From Komarekiella delphini-convector SJRDD-AB1 (GTDB taxonomy: Bacteria; Cyanobacteriota; Cyanobacteriia; Cyanobacteriales; Nostocaceae), in NCBI RefSeq assembly GCF_014831675.1, contig NZ_VJXY01000017.1, positions 95,366 through 159,365 of the forward strand: a stretch of 64,000 bases of DNA. The letters are read 5' to 3'. The notes under the pieces are model-generated. The model did no database searches and had not been told where the DNA came from. It was given only the letters and a program-made list of their open reading frames with translations. A program made the translations under genes and the position numbers. Positions 45,290 through 53,593 of the stretch are shown here, piece by piece (position 1 is the stretch's first letter; every line of letters starts with the position of its first letter).

Positions 45290-48085
45290 CTAACGGTTTA
45301 TATTTCTTGGTTCAAGAGGTCGGTCTAGAAGGAAATGTTTAGTATAACCTGCGGCAACTGAGGCAGCATAGGGATGCCACTCACTATTTTTACTGGAGTC
45401 TGCAAAATCGCAAATTGCTCTGATAACTAAGTGCTTAACTTTATTAGAACTCTGCCAAGCAGCTGCACTAACACCATAACCTTCCATTTCAAATGCCATA
45501 ATTTTACGATGCCTATTAGCTATTTCATCACGCATTAATGCATCAGCAATTACTCTTTCGCCAGAAGCGATAGCGTCGTAATAAATTTTGGGACGATCTT
45601 CAGTTTTATCTGGTCTAGCTACTGATATTGAATTATTCCATTCAGAAATGGAAGTAACTCGGCTCCATAATGTAGCATCGGCTCTGTACATAATGGGTTC
45701 TGGCAGTCTGCCTTGTGGTGTTTCTTTTCCTCGCTCATAGTAGTAAATGTCCCTGGCAATAATTAAATCACCTAAGTGCTGATTTTGGCGTGCTGCTCCT
45801 GCTATACCCACCATCAACATAGCTTGTGGTTCCCACTTAGTAATAATGTCTGATGCCATTAGTGCTGCTTCAACATTAGACATATCAGGCAACTGTGCAA
45901 CTACGATTTCATAAAAATCACCGTTTTGAAGTTCAATACGGTTACGCCAGTATACACGCGATCCTTTTTTGACTCGATGTTCTGCTGTCATTTGAAAAGC
46001 TTCGCATACAGCCTTGCGTTCAATCTCAATAGCCGTAATGATTGCAAAATCTATTAGAGGTTCTATAAAGTTGATTCTTGCCTCTTGATATTCAGTATTC
46101 GACTGCGATAAAGAAGGTAAATTTTCATCTTTTACTGTTGAATACTTAGGTTTTGCTTTGACTCCGAGCATATCCAGCCACTCTTCAGTAGTCACCATAT
46201 TATCGAAAACTTCTTCCGCTAAAGGATCGATTACTTTTTCAATAAGAGAACGTTTATCATATAGCTTTTTCTTTATATTTTCTTCTATAGTGTCTCGCAT
46301 CCAAAAACTATAAATAGTTAATTTATTTGCTTGTCCAATTCTGTGTGCTCTATCTTCTGCCTGCTGCATTACAGCCGGATTCCACCAATGATCAAAATGT
46401 ATTACATAAGATGCTTCAGTTAGGGTTAACCCAAAGCCAACAGCCTTAAATGTACCGATAAATACACAAATGTCTGACCTGTTTCTAAAATCACTTACTG
46501 ATTGACTTTTTTGCTGTTCAGACATTCCACCTTTATATAAAACAAAGCCAATTCCCTTTTTTTGTAAAAGTTTCTCCAGCTTGTCAATTCCTTCTGGTAC
46601 ATACTGAGAAAAAATCAAAACTTTTTCACCATTTGCAGCTATTGTTTCAATGTACTCAATTAAAAGATCAGTTTTCGGACTAGTTGACTTGCCATGAGCA
46701 AAGTTACAGATTTGCTTTAGCTTATTAATCAGTGCAAAAATATGGTTTCTCACTTGAGAATCACTTTCAGTTTGGATAGACGTTGAAAGTTGACTGCGAC
46801 CAGCATTTAATGCTTTTTCATACTCGTCTTTTTGATGATCATTAAGTTCTAACCAGTCTTCTTGATGAATCTTTTCAGGTAAGTCTTTTAAGACATCTCG
46901 CTTTAAACGGCGAAGCATATACGGTGCTATCGTGCTTTTAACTTGCTGTGCTAAATCATCAGCTCTTGTTTTGAAAAGCCCTGGTTTAACAAATTCAAAA
47001 ATTGAGATTATGTCCTCAATACTGTTTTCAATCGGTGTGCCAGTTAAAGCCCAACGGTATTTAGGTAACAATTTGCGAATAGCTTGTGATACCTTGGAAC
47101 TTCTATTTTTGATTTTTTGAGCTTCATCTATAATGACGCAATCAAATTTCCTTAAATTAGTTCCTTTTAGTATGTCATCTCTCAAATCATTGCGGAGAGT
47201 ATCATAAGTCGTAATATAAATGTGAGCAGGTGTTTCCCAATCAATTTTACGCTGTTCGCGATTATCTCTGAGAACCGTAACTAAAAGTTCTTGTGCCCAA
47301 TTGTAAAAATGACCATCCCACCCTTCTGATTTTCCAGTTTCTTCACTCAAATAAGCACTACCAATAACTGCCAAAGGACAAATTATCAAAGCACAACGTA
47401 TTCTTCCTTGTCTAAAAAGAATACGCAAAGCATTTACTGTTTGAACCGTTTTTCCAGTTCCCATTTCGTCGGCAAGCAAAGCAGAGAGATTTTGAAGTAA
47501 GAAATTAATACCTTCTACTTGATAGCTACGTAAGGGTTGGAAAAAATCAATCTCATCAAAGTCAAAAACTAAAGGAGGGCATAGTGATGGATAAAGTAAA
47601 TCCCATTCATTTAAACCTCTTACTTGAGAGGATGCCTTACGGATTTTTGGTATTGATAAAGACTTACTTTGACTTGCTTGGATTTGTCTATTAAAAGTAC
47701 TACCCTGTATACTTGGAGATTCAAGAGGAGTAAATAAATTTTGAGAAACACAAGACTGCAATAATTTAACTGCATCCTCATATATTGATATTTTAGGAAT
47801 ATTGATATGCTCAAAAAAATCAGAATCAATTATATTTGCTAAATTCAAACATAAATTGGGATAAGGGTCAAAAATTTCTGGAAAAGTAAGTAGTAAATTA
47901 TCTGAGATTACAGTTGATGATATTTTTAAACATAGATTATCTGATATGGATGGAGGTGTTATTTCAAAAAGAGTAGCTTCAATACTTGGAGATTGTAGCT
48001 GCCAGTTTTCACTTTTTTGCTGAGGAGGTATAGTAAACTTGGAAAATAATTTTATTGTTTGTTTAGCAAGAGTTTCTAATATCAT
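45290..48085 (-). CDS. SNF2-type helicase fused to a nucleoside phosphorylase-like domain
   Basis: 931 residues. Residues 1-180 are not recognised. Residues about 185-640 are a SWI2/SNF2 ATPase: Walker A EMGTGKT (207-213), DEAQ box (320-323), LTGTPIEN (347-354), VGFGLTLTEAS (549-559) and QAEDRAHRIGQ (575-585). Residues about 676-925 form a purine nucleoside phosphorylase/MTA-nucleosidase fold: DFAIITAIEIER (679-690), MVGIAGAARQ (758-767), AFEMEGYGV (864-872) and RAICDFAD (889-896), where D893 is the expected catalytic Asp. The fold normally cleaves nucleosides; fused to a DNA translocase it suggests a nucleotide-depleting defence effector, which is inference. It starts one base after the stop of the 180-residue gene. 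Confidence 0.85.
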   Translation of the reverse strand: MILETLAKQTIKLFSKFTIPPQQKSENWQLQSPSIEATLFEITPPSISDNLCLKISSTVISDNLLLTFPEIFDPYPNLCLNLANIIDSDFFEHINIPKISIYEDAVKLLQSCVSQNLFTPLESPSIQGSTFNRQIQASQSKSLSIPKIRKASSQVRGLNEWDLLYPSLCPPLVFDFDEIDFFQPLRSYQVEGINFLLQNLSALLADEMGTGKTVQTVNALRILFRQGRIRCALIICPLAVIGSAYLSEETGKSEGWDGHFYNWAQELLVTVLRDNREQRKIDWETPAHIYITTYDTLRNDLRDDILKGTNLRKFDCVIIDEAQKIKNRSSKVSQAIRKLLPKYRWALTGTPIENSIEDIISIFEFVKPGLFKTRADDLAQQVKSTIAPYMLRRLKRDVLKDLPEKIHQEDWLELNDHQKDEYEKALNAGRSQLSTSIQTESDSQVRNHIFALINKLKQICNFAHGKSTSPKTDLLIEYIETIAANGEKVLIFSQYVPEGIDKLEKLLQKKGIGFVLYKGGMSEQQKSQSVSDFRNRSDICVFIGTFKAVGFGLTLTEASYVIHFDHWWNPAVMQQAEDRAHRIGQANKLTIYSFWMRDTIEENIKKKLYDKRSLIEKVIDPLAEEVFDNMVTTEEWLDMLGVKAKPKYSTVKDENLPSLSQSNTEYQEARINFIEPLIDFAIITAIEIERKAVCEAFQMTAEHRVKKGSRVYWRNRIELQNGDFYEIVVAQLPDMSNVEAALMASDIITKWEPQAMLMVGIAGAARQNQHLGDLIIARDIYYYERGKETPQGRLPEPIMYRADATLWSRVTSISEWNNSISVARPDKTEDRPKIYYDAIASGERVIADALMRDEIANRHRKIMAFEMEGYGVSAAAWQSSNKVKHLVIRAICDFADSSKNSEWHPYAASVAAGYTKHFLLDRPLEPRNINR

Positions 48086-48628
48086 TTATTTAACTTGCTC
48101 TTCTGGAGATTGAGTATTTATTTGTTCGCATGCAATACGAAGCCGATTAAATGGTTCTAGCAAGTCCCTCGATGCATGTACTTCTTCCAAATTAAGTTTT
48201 GTAGTATTTAATTGACTCTCAAATTTACTAGTGGTTGTTATGCGTAATGTTAAAGACTTTGAACCTGGAGAAGAGGTAATCTGCTCAGTACGTATTTGTT
48301 TACTAAACATTGCCTCATTTTCCTTAAGCAGCCGAAACACAGGAATTTCTTGTTTGCTATTGATGCTCAAAAAAATTTCATCTTGGATTAGAACAATACT
48401 AGGTTTTTCCTTCAAAGCTGCAAGTAATGGGATCGCTATTAGTTCTACAAAGATATAATCATACAGAATCTCTCCATAAAGCGTCCTCTGAAATTTTGTG
48501 GGACGAATTGGTTCAGTAACACGAAATTCAAGTGGTTTAGTATTTTTGTCGGTTACTAACACAGCTCCTTGAATTGCATCACTATCAAACAAGTGTTTTG
48601 AAAGAAAAGCTATTTTAAAGTCGTCCAT
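48086..48628 (-). CDS. Hypothetical partner of the SNF2-phosphorylase fusion
   Basis: 180 residues. The mixed alpha/beta sequence DDFKIAFLSKHLFDSDAIQGAVLVTDKNTKPLEFRVTEP has the look of a small globular domain, followed by VELIAIPLLAALKEKPSIVLIQDEIFL and a charged C-terminus. I do not recognise it. Its TAA is directly followed by the ATG of the helicase fusion (zero bases between), which is strong evidence for translational coupling and a shared complex. A sensor or regulator role is plausible but inferred. Confidence 0.7.
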   Translation of the reverse strand: MDDFKIAFLSKHLFDSDAIQGAVLVTDKNTKPLEFRVTEPIRPTKFQRTLYGEILYDYIFVELIAIPLLAALKEKPSIVLIQDEIFLSINSKQEIPVFRLLKENEAMFSKQIRTEQITSSPGSKSLTLRITTTSKFESQLNTTKLNLEEVHASRDLLEPFNRLRIACEQINTQSPEEQVK

Positions 48629-49060
48629 ACTGAACTGAAATGCTAATTTACTGTTACTTAGGTAATGTAATTGTATTTACTCTAACGGTATTATATACTA
48701 CATTTATGGGATGCGGAACTACAGTTAATAATTTATAAGCCACATAGAGCAAACGATTGTTAAATGCAACTAAGGAAAGACCATATCTGGATTACTTCAC
48801 CAAATCTACAGAGCACAGGTATGCTCATCAATTTCCGGGCGTTGTTGAGTATAAATATGAATTGGTATCACGCAGAGGCGCAGAGTCGCAGAGAGTAAGA
48901 GGTAAGAATACTTGATTTTGGAATTTCATATTCTCATTCAGCAACGCCAATTTCCGAGCCGTGTAATGGCACTTCAACCAAACTACCCCGAAGTGTGCGA
49001 TCGCACTACAATTAAGTTAGGTAATGTACTATCCCCATACCACTACGCTGAAATACTCAG
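48629..49060. other. Gene-free spacer
   Basis: This 432-bp spacer upstream of the defence cassette should hold its promoter, which I cannot place. It includes a CGCAGAGGCGCAGAGTCGCAG tract near 48870-48892 of the dispersed type seen again at 59650-59668. No gene was supported. Confidence 0.4.
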
Positions 49061-49222
49061 ATGCAGAGAGTCACAGTTGATGAGAACCAACGAGATCCCT
49101 TGAAATATCTTAATCAAGTTGAGGCAGGTGAAAGCTTTGTTATTGTCCAAGCAGATAAGCCTATTGCTGAATTAAAACCAATTACAACCATCAGTCCTGA
49201 TAATCCTTATTTTGAGCGATGA
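49061..49222 (+). CDS. Orphan truncated Phd/YefM-type antitoxin
   Basis: 53 residues reading MQRVTVDENQRDPLKYLNQV then EAGESFVIVQADKPIAELKP, the N-terminal DNA-binding part of Phd/YefM-type antitoxins. It ends abruptly at NPYFER because a dispersed repeat starts at about 49214 and supplies the TGA. The toxin-binding C-terminus and the toxin gene are missing. It may still repress a promoter, but is more likely a remnant of a lost toxin-antitoxin pair. Confidence 0.7.
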   Translation: MQRVTVDENQRDPLKYLNQVEAGESFVIVQADKPIAELKPITTISPDNPYFER

Positions 49223-49273
49223 ATCGCTCACTACGAGCTAAGATTTTATCTTTAATTATGCCTTCCTACTTAA
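49214..49273. repeat. Dispersed repeat, copy B
   Basis: Matches the repeat at 21002-21065 over about 60 bases, from GAGCGATGAATC through CCTTCCTACTTAA. Its left edge coincides with the truncation of the Phd-type antitoxin. Confidence 0.5.
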
Positions 49274-49310
49274 GAGATAATTACCCTGAGCGATCGCATA
49301 ATCATAATAA

Positions 49311-49343
49311 ATAAAAAAGGGATATTTGTTCAAATCCCTTTTC
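49311..49343 (-). terminator. Intrinsic terminator of the DUF4870 gene
   Basis: On the minus strand GGGATTTGAACAAATATCCC forms a hairpin immediately followed by TTTTTTATTTATTA. It lies about 32 bases after the stop of the DUF4870 gene, the expected position and structure for a rho-independent terminator. Confidence 0.7.
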
Positions 49344-49374
49344 CAAAAACGAACTTAATTTTGAGTTGGCGTGA

Positions 49375-49749
49375 TTAAAACAGTCGAAAAATAAACGGAT
49401 AACGGAATGGTACATCTGGCTGGCTAAAACAGTGCAGCAATGCCCAAATTGTCAGTCCCCAGTGCAGTGCAAAGCCAAAAGCAATAACGGGGAAGAACAA
49501 AAGTCCGCCAATACCAAAAGTAATCCAGGATAGAATACCAATTGGAATACCAATTAAAGTTGCCCAGAACCAAACATTGAAGTGAAAATTAATTGATTCT
49601 TTCGCATTACTTTTAACAACTGGATCATCAGACATTAAGTTAATTACAATTGGAACCCCAATGGAAAACAATGCTGTACTAAAGAAAATTGCTCCATGAC
49701 ACAGAGATGATAGCAATTTGCGTTTATCAGAATTGTATGTAACTTGCAT
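49375..49749 (-). CDS. DUF4870 membrane protein
   Basis: 124 residues. The family core is LCHGAIFFSTALFSIGVPIVINLMSDDPVVKSNAKESINFHFN, a first helix followed by a conserved loop, then two more helices (about 61-82, 84-108). DUF4870 proteins are small integral membrane proteins of unknown function in many bacteria. It has its own terminator downstream, so it is a single transcription unit. It is not obviously linked to the defence genes around it. Confidence 0.85.
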   Translation of the reverse strand: MQVTYNSDKRKLLSSLCHGAIFFSTALFSIGVPIVINLMSDDPVVKSNAKESINFHFNVWFWATLIGIPIGILSWITFGIGGLLFFPVIAFGFALHWGLTIWALLHCFSQPDVPFRYPFIFRLF

Positions 49750-50179
49750 CTTGGTGGCTCCTCTACTTGCTTTATAGTTTTGATTTTAACGGTTAATTAA
49801 TAGGTTTTGTATTGCAGTTTACCGTACTCAGCCAGTTTTCCGGCTTTTCCTTGAGATAGATTAACTTTGACGGCTACTCAATAACTATGGATTATGAGGT
49901 TTACCGAACCCTCATAACAGAAGAGGAGTTTGGCGTCATTGCTTTAATGCCACTATAAGGGTGTGTAGACGCTAAGTGACTTATCGGCAGACATAACAAT
50001 AATTTAGTGAAGCATGATTTGCTGTGATCGCAGTATTGGTATTGCAAAATGAATGTAAAAAAGCCGTTGCAAATCTGTTTTGATGTGGAGTAGCATCTTA
50101 CGTACTCTTAAACTAACATCAGATTATGTCAAGTCAATACAACCCCACTATCAAAACTACTCTAAAAAGGCGGTAGAAA

Positions 50180-50440
50180 ATGAGTCGCATAAATCCCTAC
50201 ACGCTACAAATGCAAATTACCCGAATGTTTGGGCAAGGACAATCATTGTTTGCTACAACCAAGGTACATGAATGGTTGAAAGAACGGAATCATAATCCAC
50301 TAGATTATGATGTGATTTTTCATCAAAAACCTGCCCCTCCTGGTTCAAAGGAAGTGATGGTAGTAGAAATTGAATTACGACGTAAGGATGGACAACCTGT
50401 AGATCCGTGGTTGCAAGAACAAGCAAATCTCCATGCTTAA
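50180..50440 (+). CDS. Conserved hypothetical protein
   Basis: 86 residues starting MSRINPYTLQMQITRMFGQG, with GGCGG eight bases before the ATG. The core reads LFATTKVHEWLKERNHNPLDYDVIFHQKPAPPGSKEVMVVEIELRRKDG, an alpha helix then a beta hairpin. The order suggests a small alpha/beta domain, and it looks well conserved, but I cannot name a family. It is followed by an intrinsic terminator, so it is a separate transcript. The function is unknown. Confidence 0.7.
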   Translation: MSRINPYTLQMQITRMFGQGQSLFATTKVHEWLKERNHNPLDYDVIFHQKPAPPGSKEVMVVEIELRRKDGQPVDPWLQEQANLHA

Positions 50441-50497
50441 TATCAACTATAAATTTCCATTTAAATTCACATTGTCTTAATAGATTTTACCAAAATT

Positions 50498-50530
50498 GAG
50501 CATTCCAAATTACGGAATGCTCTTTGTTGT
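50498..50530 (+). terminator. Intrinsic terminator
   Basis: GAGCATTCC (50498-50506) pairs with GGAATGCTC (50514-50522) around 7 bases and is followed by TTTGTTGT. It ends the transcript of the 86-residue gene 58 bases after its stop. Confidence 0.65.
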
Positions 50531-50565
50531 ATTTGTAGTCATAACCACCTTTTAAATTCATCAAA

Positions 50566-50934
50566 ATGAAATTTAATCAGCGTTGGGTTTTGGCATTTTG
50601 GGTTTACTTTGGGATTTTAATGTCAATTTCTATATCAGCCTACCTAAAAGTCATCCCATCAGAATTATCACAATTTCCCTATTACGATACAATCTTGCAT
50701 TTCTTATTATTAGGAATCGCTGCTTACTTAAGTCATCTTGCCTTAAACAAACGTAAAATTCAATTCTTAAATATTTCTCTGCCACTTGCACCGCTGATTG
50801 TAATACTTTTTTGTATAATTGATGAGACAATTCAACTATTTACACCTCATCGCAGCTTTGATTTAGTTGACTTAGCCGCTGATTTATGTGGTATTGTCTT
50901 ATTCACTTGGTTAGCAGAAAAACATAAACTTTAG
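50566..50934 (+). CDS. VanZ-family membrane protein
   Basis: 122 residues, four transmembrane helices (about 8-25, 44-60, 70-87, 103-117). YYDTILHFLLLGIAAYL and FCIIDETIQLFTPHRSFDLVDLAADLCGI are the conserved VanZ-like motifs: an Asp/His-rich first loop and the DE-Q...R..D pattern. VanZ-like proteins modify membrane or cell-wall resistance in other bacteria, but in cyanobacteria the role is unknown. A hairpin follows the stop by 9 bases. Confidence 0.85.
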   Translation: MKFNQRWVLAFWVYFGILMSISISAYLKVIPSELSQFPYYDTILHFLLLGIAAYLSHLALNKRKIQFLNISLPLAPLIVILFCIIDETIQLFTPHRSFDLVDLAADLCGIVLFTWLAEKHKL

Positions 50935-50942
50935 GCTGACTT

Positions 50943-50975
50943 AGATTCCCGACTTCTTTGAGAAGTTGGGAATCT
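50943..50975 (+). terminator. Hairpin after the VanZ gene
   Basis: AGATTCCC (50943-50950) pairs with GGGAATCT (50968-50975), with an inner GACTTCTT/AAGTT stem. AGTTG follows rather than a strong T-run. It is a possible terminator or a dispersed hairpin. Confidence 0.45.
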
Positions 50976-50981
50976 AGTTGT

Positions 50982-51143
50982 AAAAGATCTAAAGAATTGA
51001 CAAATATATCAAAATATTTTTCATTGCAATATCATACGCAGAATCAGATAATATTTTTAATACAGATAAATTAGTCACTTTCTCTGCTTTGTCTTATAAA
51101 AAGATCTAAAGAACTGGTAAATATATCAACATATTTTTCATTG
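50982..51143. repeat. Imperfect 45-bp direct repeat
   Basis: Two copies, 50982-51026 and 51099-51143, share AAAAGATCTAAAGAA, AAATATATCAA and ATATTTTTCATTG with few changes. The 435-bp spacer 50935-51369 holds these repeats and no gene, and presumably contains the promoter of the repeat-protein gene at 51370. Confidence 0.7.
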
Positions 51144-51369
51144 TAGTTAGAGATTAAATTACCTAAATTGTTAAGTGAAAGTAGCATTGATTACAAACTG
51201 ACTATCTACTTTCCATAAGGTAACAAAACTACCTTAATCAAGTAAGAGCTATTAACTAGCTCTGGCAACAAGAAAAACAGTGAAAAAATTACGAATTAGG
51301 CTTACTCTGTCTATCTAATGTTGTCACGTTAACAAGATTCATACCCTAATGATAGGAGGATTAATCCTG

Positions 51370-51912
51370 ATGGCAGATTCTAATAATGCTGGTAGTGGCA
51401 ACTCCTCTACTAATGATCCTAGTGAGCTACTTCGGCAATCACCCTTTGGTGTCTTGTTTGACATTCCAGGCGTAGATTCAGACACCATACTCAAGGGTTT
51501 TGGCAGCGCTGTTGGTGGTGGCGAGAACCCGTTTGGTAGTGGCGAGAACCCGTTTGGTACTGGCAGCAACCCGTCTGGTGGTGGTAACAACCCGTTTGGT
51601 ACTGGTAGCAACCCGTCTGGTGGTAATGCTGCATATGGCGGTAATCCCTTTGCTAACCTTGGTAATCCGCGTGCTGAAGGCAGCGTGTTTACTGGTGGTA
51701 GAAACCCTTGGGCTAGTGGTGGTAATTCATCTGGCGGTAGCAATCCGTTTGCAGGCGGCAGTAACCCGTTCGCAGGCGGCAGCAATCCTATTGCAGGCGG
51801 TGGCAATAATCCGTTCGCAGGTGGTGGTGATAATCCGTTCGCAGGTGGCAGCAATCCTATTGCAGGCGGTGGCGATAATCCGTTTGCAGGTGGCAGCAAT
51901 CCGTTTGCTTAG
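51370..51912 (+). CDS. Gly/Asn-rich NPFAGG-repeat protein
   Basis: 180 residues from ATG 51370, with GGAGG ten bases upstream, the same spacing as the next gene. After an ordinary N-terminus (DPSELLRQSPFGVLFDIPGVDSDTILKGF) the protein consists of repeats such as GENPFG, GSNPSGG and the seven-residue GGSNPFA. There is no signal peptide or PEP-CTERM tail. A shared SPFxxL motif and NPFAGG repeats relate it to the neighbour at 52188. It looks like a low-complexity surface or matrix protein. Function unknown; family not recognised. Confidence 0.65.
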   Translation: MADSNNAGSGNSSTNDPSELLRQSPFGVLFDIPGVDSDTILKGFGSAVGGGENPFGSGENPFGTGSNPSGGGNNPFGTGSNPSGGNAAYGGNPFANLGNPRAEGSVFTGGRNPWASGGNSSGGSNPFAGGSNPFAGGSNPIAGGGNNPFAGGGDNPFAGGSNPIAGGGDNPFAGGSNPFA

Positions 51913-52187
51913 TCAGATTATGATGCTACCCATGAGTAAAAATTTGGATTTTTAAGTTCGTTTTTACTATGAATTGATGACAGTTTCATTACTGTCATCA
52001 AAACTCTTGTGTGAATTATTTTAATATAAACTTTTATGCAATTAAGTGATTATATTTAACTATTAAAAAATTCTATTAAAGACAAGCAAAAAATAAATAA
52101 TATTCTAAATTAGATTTCAAACTTGCCATTTTTGATATTTCTCTGTTTTGTTAAATTGTTGAATTAAAAATAGGAGAATCATTGCTG

Positions 52188-53438
52188 ATGAAAACGTCTA
52201 CTATCAACTCGATAAATGGTGGAGGTAATACCTCATCTGGTGGTAATTTATCTTCGCGATCGCCTTTTGAGAGTTTAGATTTTTTAGGTGGCACTGGCAA
52301 TGCCTCTGGCGCGAATAGCAGTAACATTCCAGGTGGCGGTATCAACCCGTTTGCAGGTGACGCTGGTAGTAAGATTCAGCAATTAGTCTCTAATCGCTTG
52401 AAGCTGGTTCTAGGTGAAGACTTTTTCAAAGATACTAACAAAGCATTGGCAAGCGGAGGCAACCCGTTTGCTGGTGGGAATGCTCCCATTTCTGGCAGTG
52501 GTAGCAACCCATTTGCTGGTGGAAGTACTCCCATTTCTGGCGGTGGTAGTAACCCGTTTGCTGGTGCTGGAAGTCTGCCTCAACAATCGCCATTTGATCC
52601 GTTGAAAGAAGTTCTTGGTAACAACATACCCTTTAGCGGTAACACCTCCAATACTGCTAAGCCAACCTTTAATGCGAGCAATGCACCCGTTGGTAATGGT
52701 AATAGGAACTTTGGTAATAACAACGCAACTATAGGTAATTTCAACTCCAACTATGGTAGTGATAGCGCCACAATTGGCAATGGCAACTGGAACTTTAATA
52801 ATAACAACGCAACTATAGGTAATGGCAATTGGCTATTCGGAAAAGATAACGCAACCCTTGGTAACGGTAATTGGTATTGGGACGACGGAAGTAATAACGC
52901 CACCCTAGGTAATGGTAATTGGCAATTCGGAAAAGATAACGCAACCATTGGTAACGGCAACTGGGACTTTGGTAGTAACAACACTGTTATTGGTAATGGC
53001 AATTGGATTTTTACTAGTGGCAATAAAGTTGTTGGTAATGGCAACTGGCTAGTAGATGGTGACAACACAACTATTGGTGGTTTAGAGTCGTTTCCAGAAG
53101 GAAGCAAAACTGATGTTGACAACCTGATTAACTCCCTCATAGGCAAAATAGGTAAAGATTTTGTGGGGTTAACAGGAAACTTGGAAGTATCAGACGCCCA
53201 AACGTTTAACCGACTCATCCTTTCTAAAGGTACTAATATTAATGGCAAGAATATATCTACCGACATTCAACGGCTTTTAGCATCCCTCAACCCAAATCAA
53301 GGAAATGGCATCGCTTACCAGCCTGGACACAATACTCAACCTGTTCCAGAACCAACATTTTCAGCATCGTTGATAGTAGCGGGACTTTTGTATTTACTGT
53401 TGTCAAAGTTCAAAAAAAGGAGCTTGAAAATACAGTAA
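52188..53438 (+). CDS. PEP-CTERM protein with GNGNW solenoid repeats
   Basis: 416 residues from ATG 52188, with AGGAGA ten bases upstream. The N-terminal third has NPFAGG repeats as in the previous gene and no obvious signal peptide. Residues about 175-305 are about nine units of 11-16 residues with consensus N-(A/T)-(T/V)-(I/L/V)-G-N-G-N-W, e.g. ATIGNGNWNF and ATLGNGNWYWDDG, which should stack as a beta solenoid. The C-terminus PVPEPTFSASLIVAGLLYLLLSKFKKRS is a PEP-CTERM sorting tail: a VPEP motif, a transmembrane helix and a basic end. Exosortase would process it at the surface. Confidence 0.75.
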   Translation: MKTSTINSINGGGNTSSGGNLSSRSPFESLDFLGGTGNASGANSSNIPGGGINPFAGDAGSKIQQLVSNRLKLVLGEDFFKDTNKALASGGNPFAGGNAPISGSGSNPFAGGSTPISGGGSNPFAGAGSLPQQSPFDPLKEVLGNNIPFSGNTSNTAKPTFNASNAPVGNGNRNFGNNNATIGNFNSNYGSDSATIGNGNWNFNNNNATIGNGNWLFGKDNATLGNGNWYWDDGSNNATLGNGNWQFGKDNATIGNGNWDFGSNNTVIGNGNWIFTSGNKVVGNGNWLVDGDNTTIGGLESFPEGSKTDVDNLINSLIGKIGKDFVGLTGNLEVSDAQTFNRLILSKGTNINGKNISTDIQRLLASLNPNQGNGIAYQPGHNTQPVPEPTFSASLIVAGLLYLLLSKFKKRSLKIQ

Positions 53439-53593
53439 CTAAAGTTTATGTATCAACATTTTAATTCTGTATTTGGGACGTAACTTCTCCATCTCATTGT
53501 GGGTGAAGCAGTGCTATTGGAAAATATTTCTAATACTGTGAAGCCCATTCTTGATTTGGGAATACGGGACAGTCGTGTGAGAAGAATTGATGT

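Noticed and set aside
44679-48628. CBASS or Thoeris interpretation of the SNF2-PNP cassette
   Set aside because: No nucleotide cyclase, TIR, SAVED or STING-like domain is visible nearby.
51339-51899. 186-codon minus-strand frame rich in Pro/Leu
   Set aside because: It is the complement of the NPFAGG repeat gene, low in complexity and without a plausible start or family.
52751-53266. 171-codon minus-strand frame
   Set aside because: Shadow of the GNGNW repeats in the PEP-CTERM gene; it repeats only because that gene repeats.
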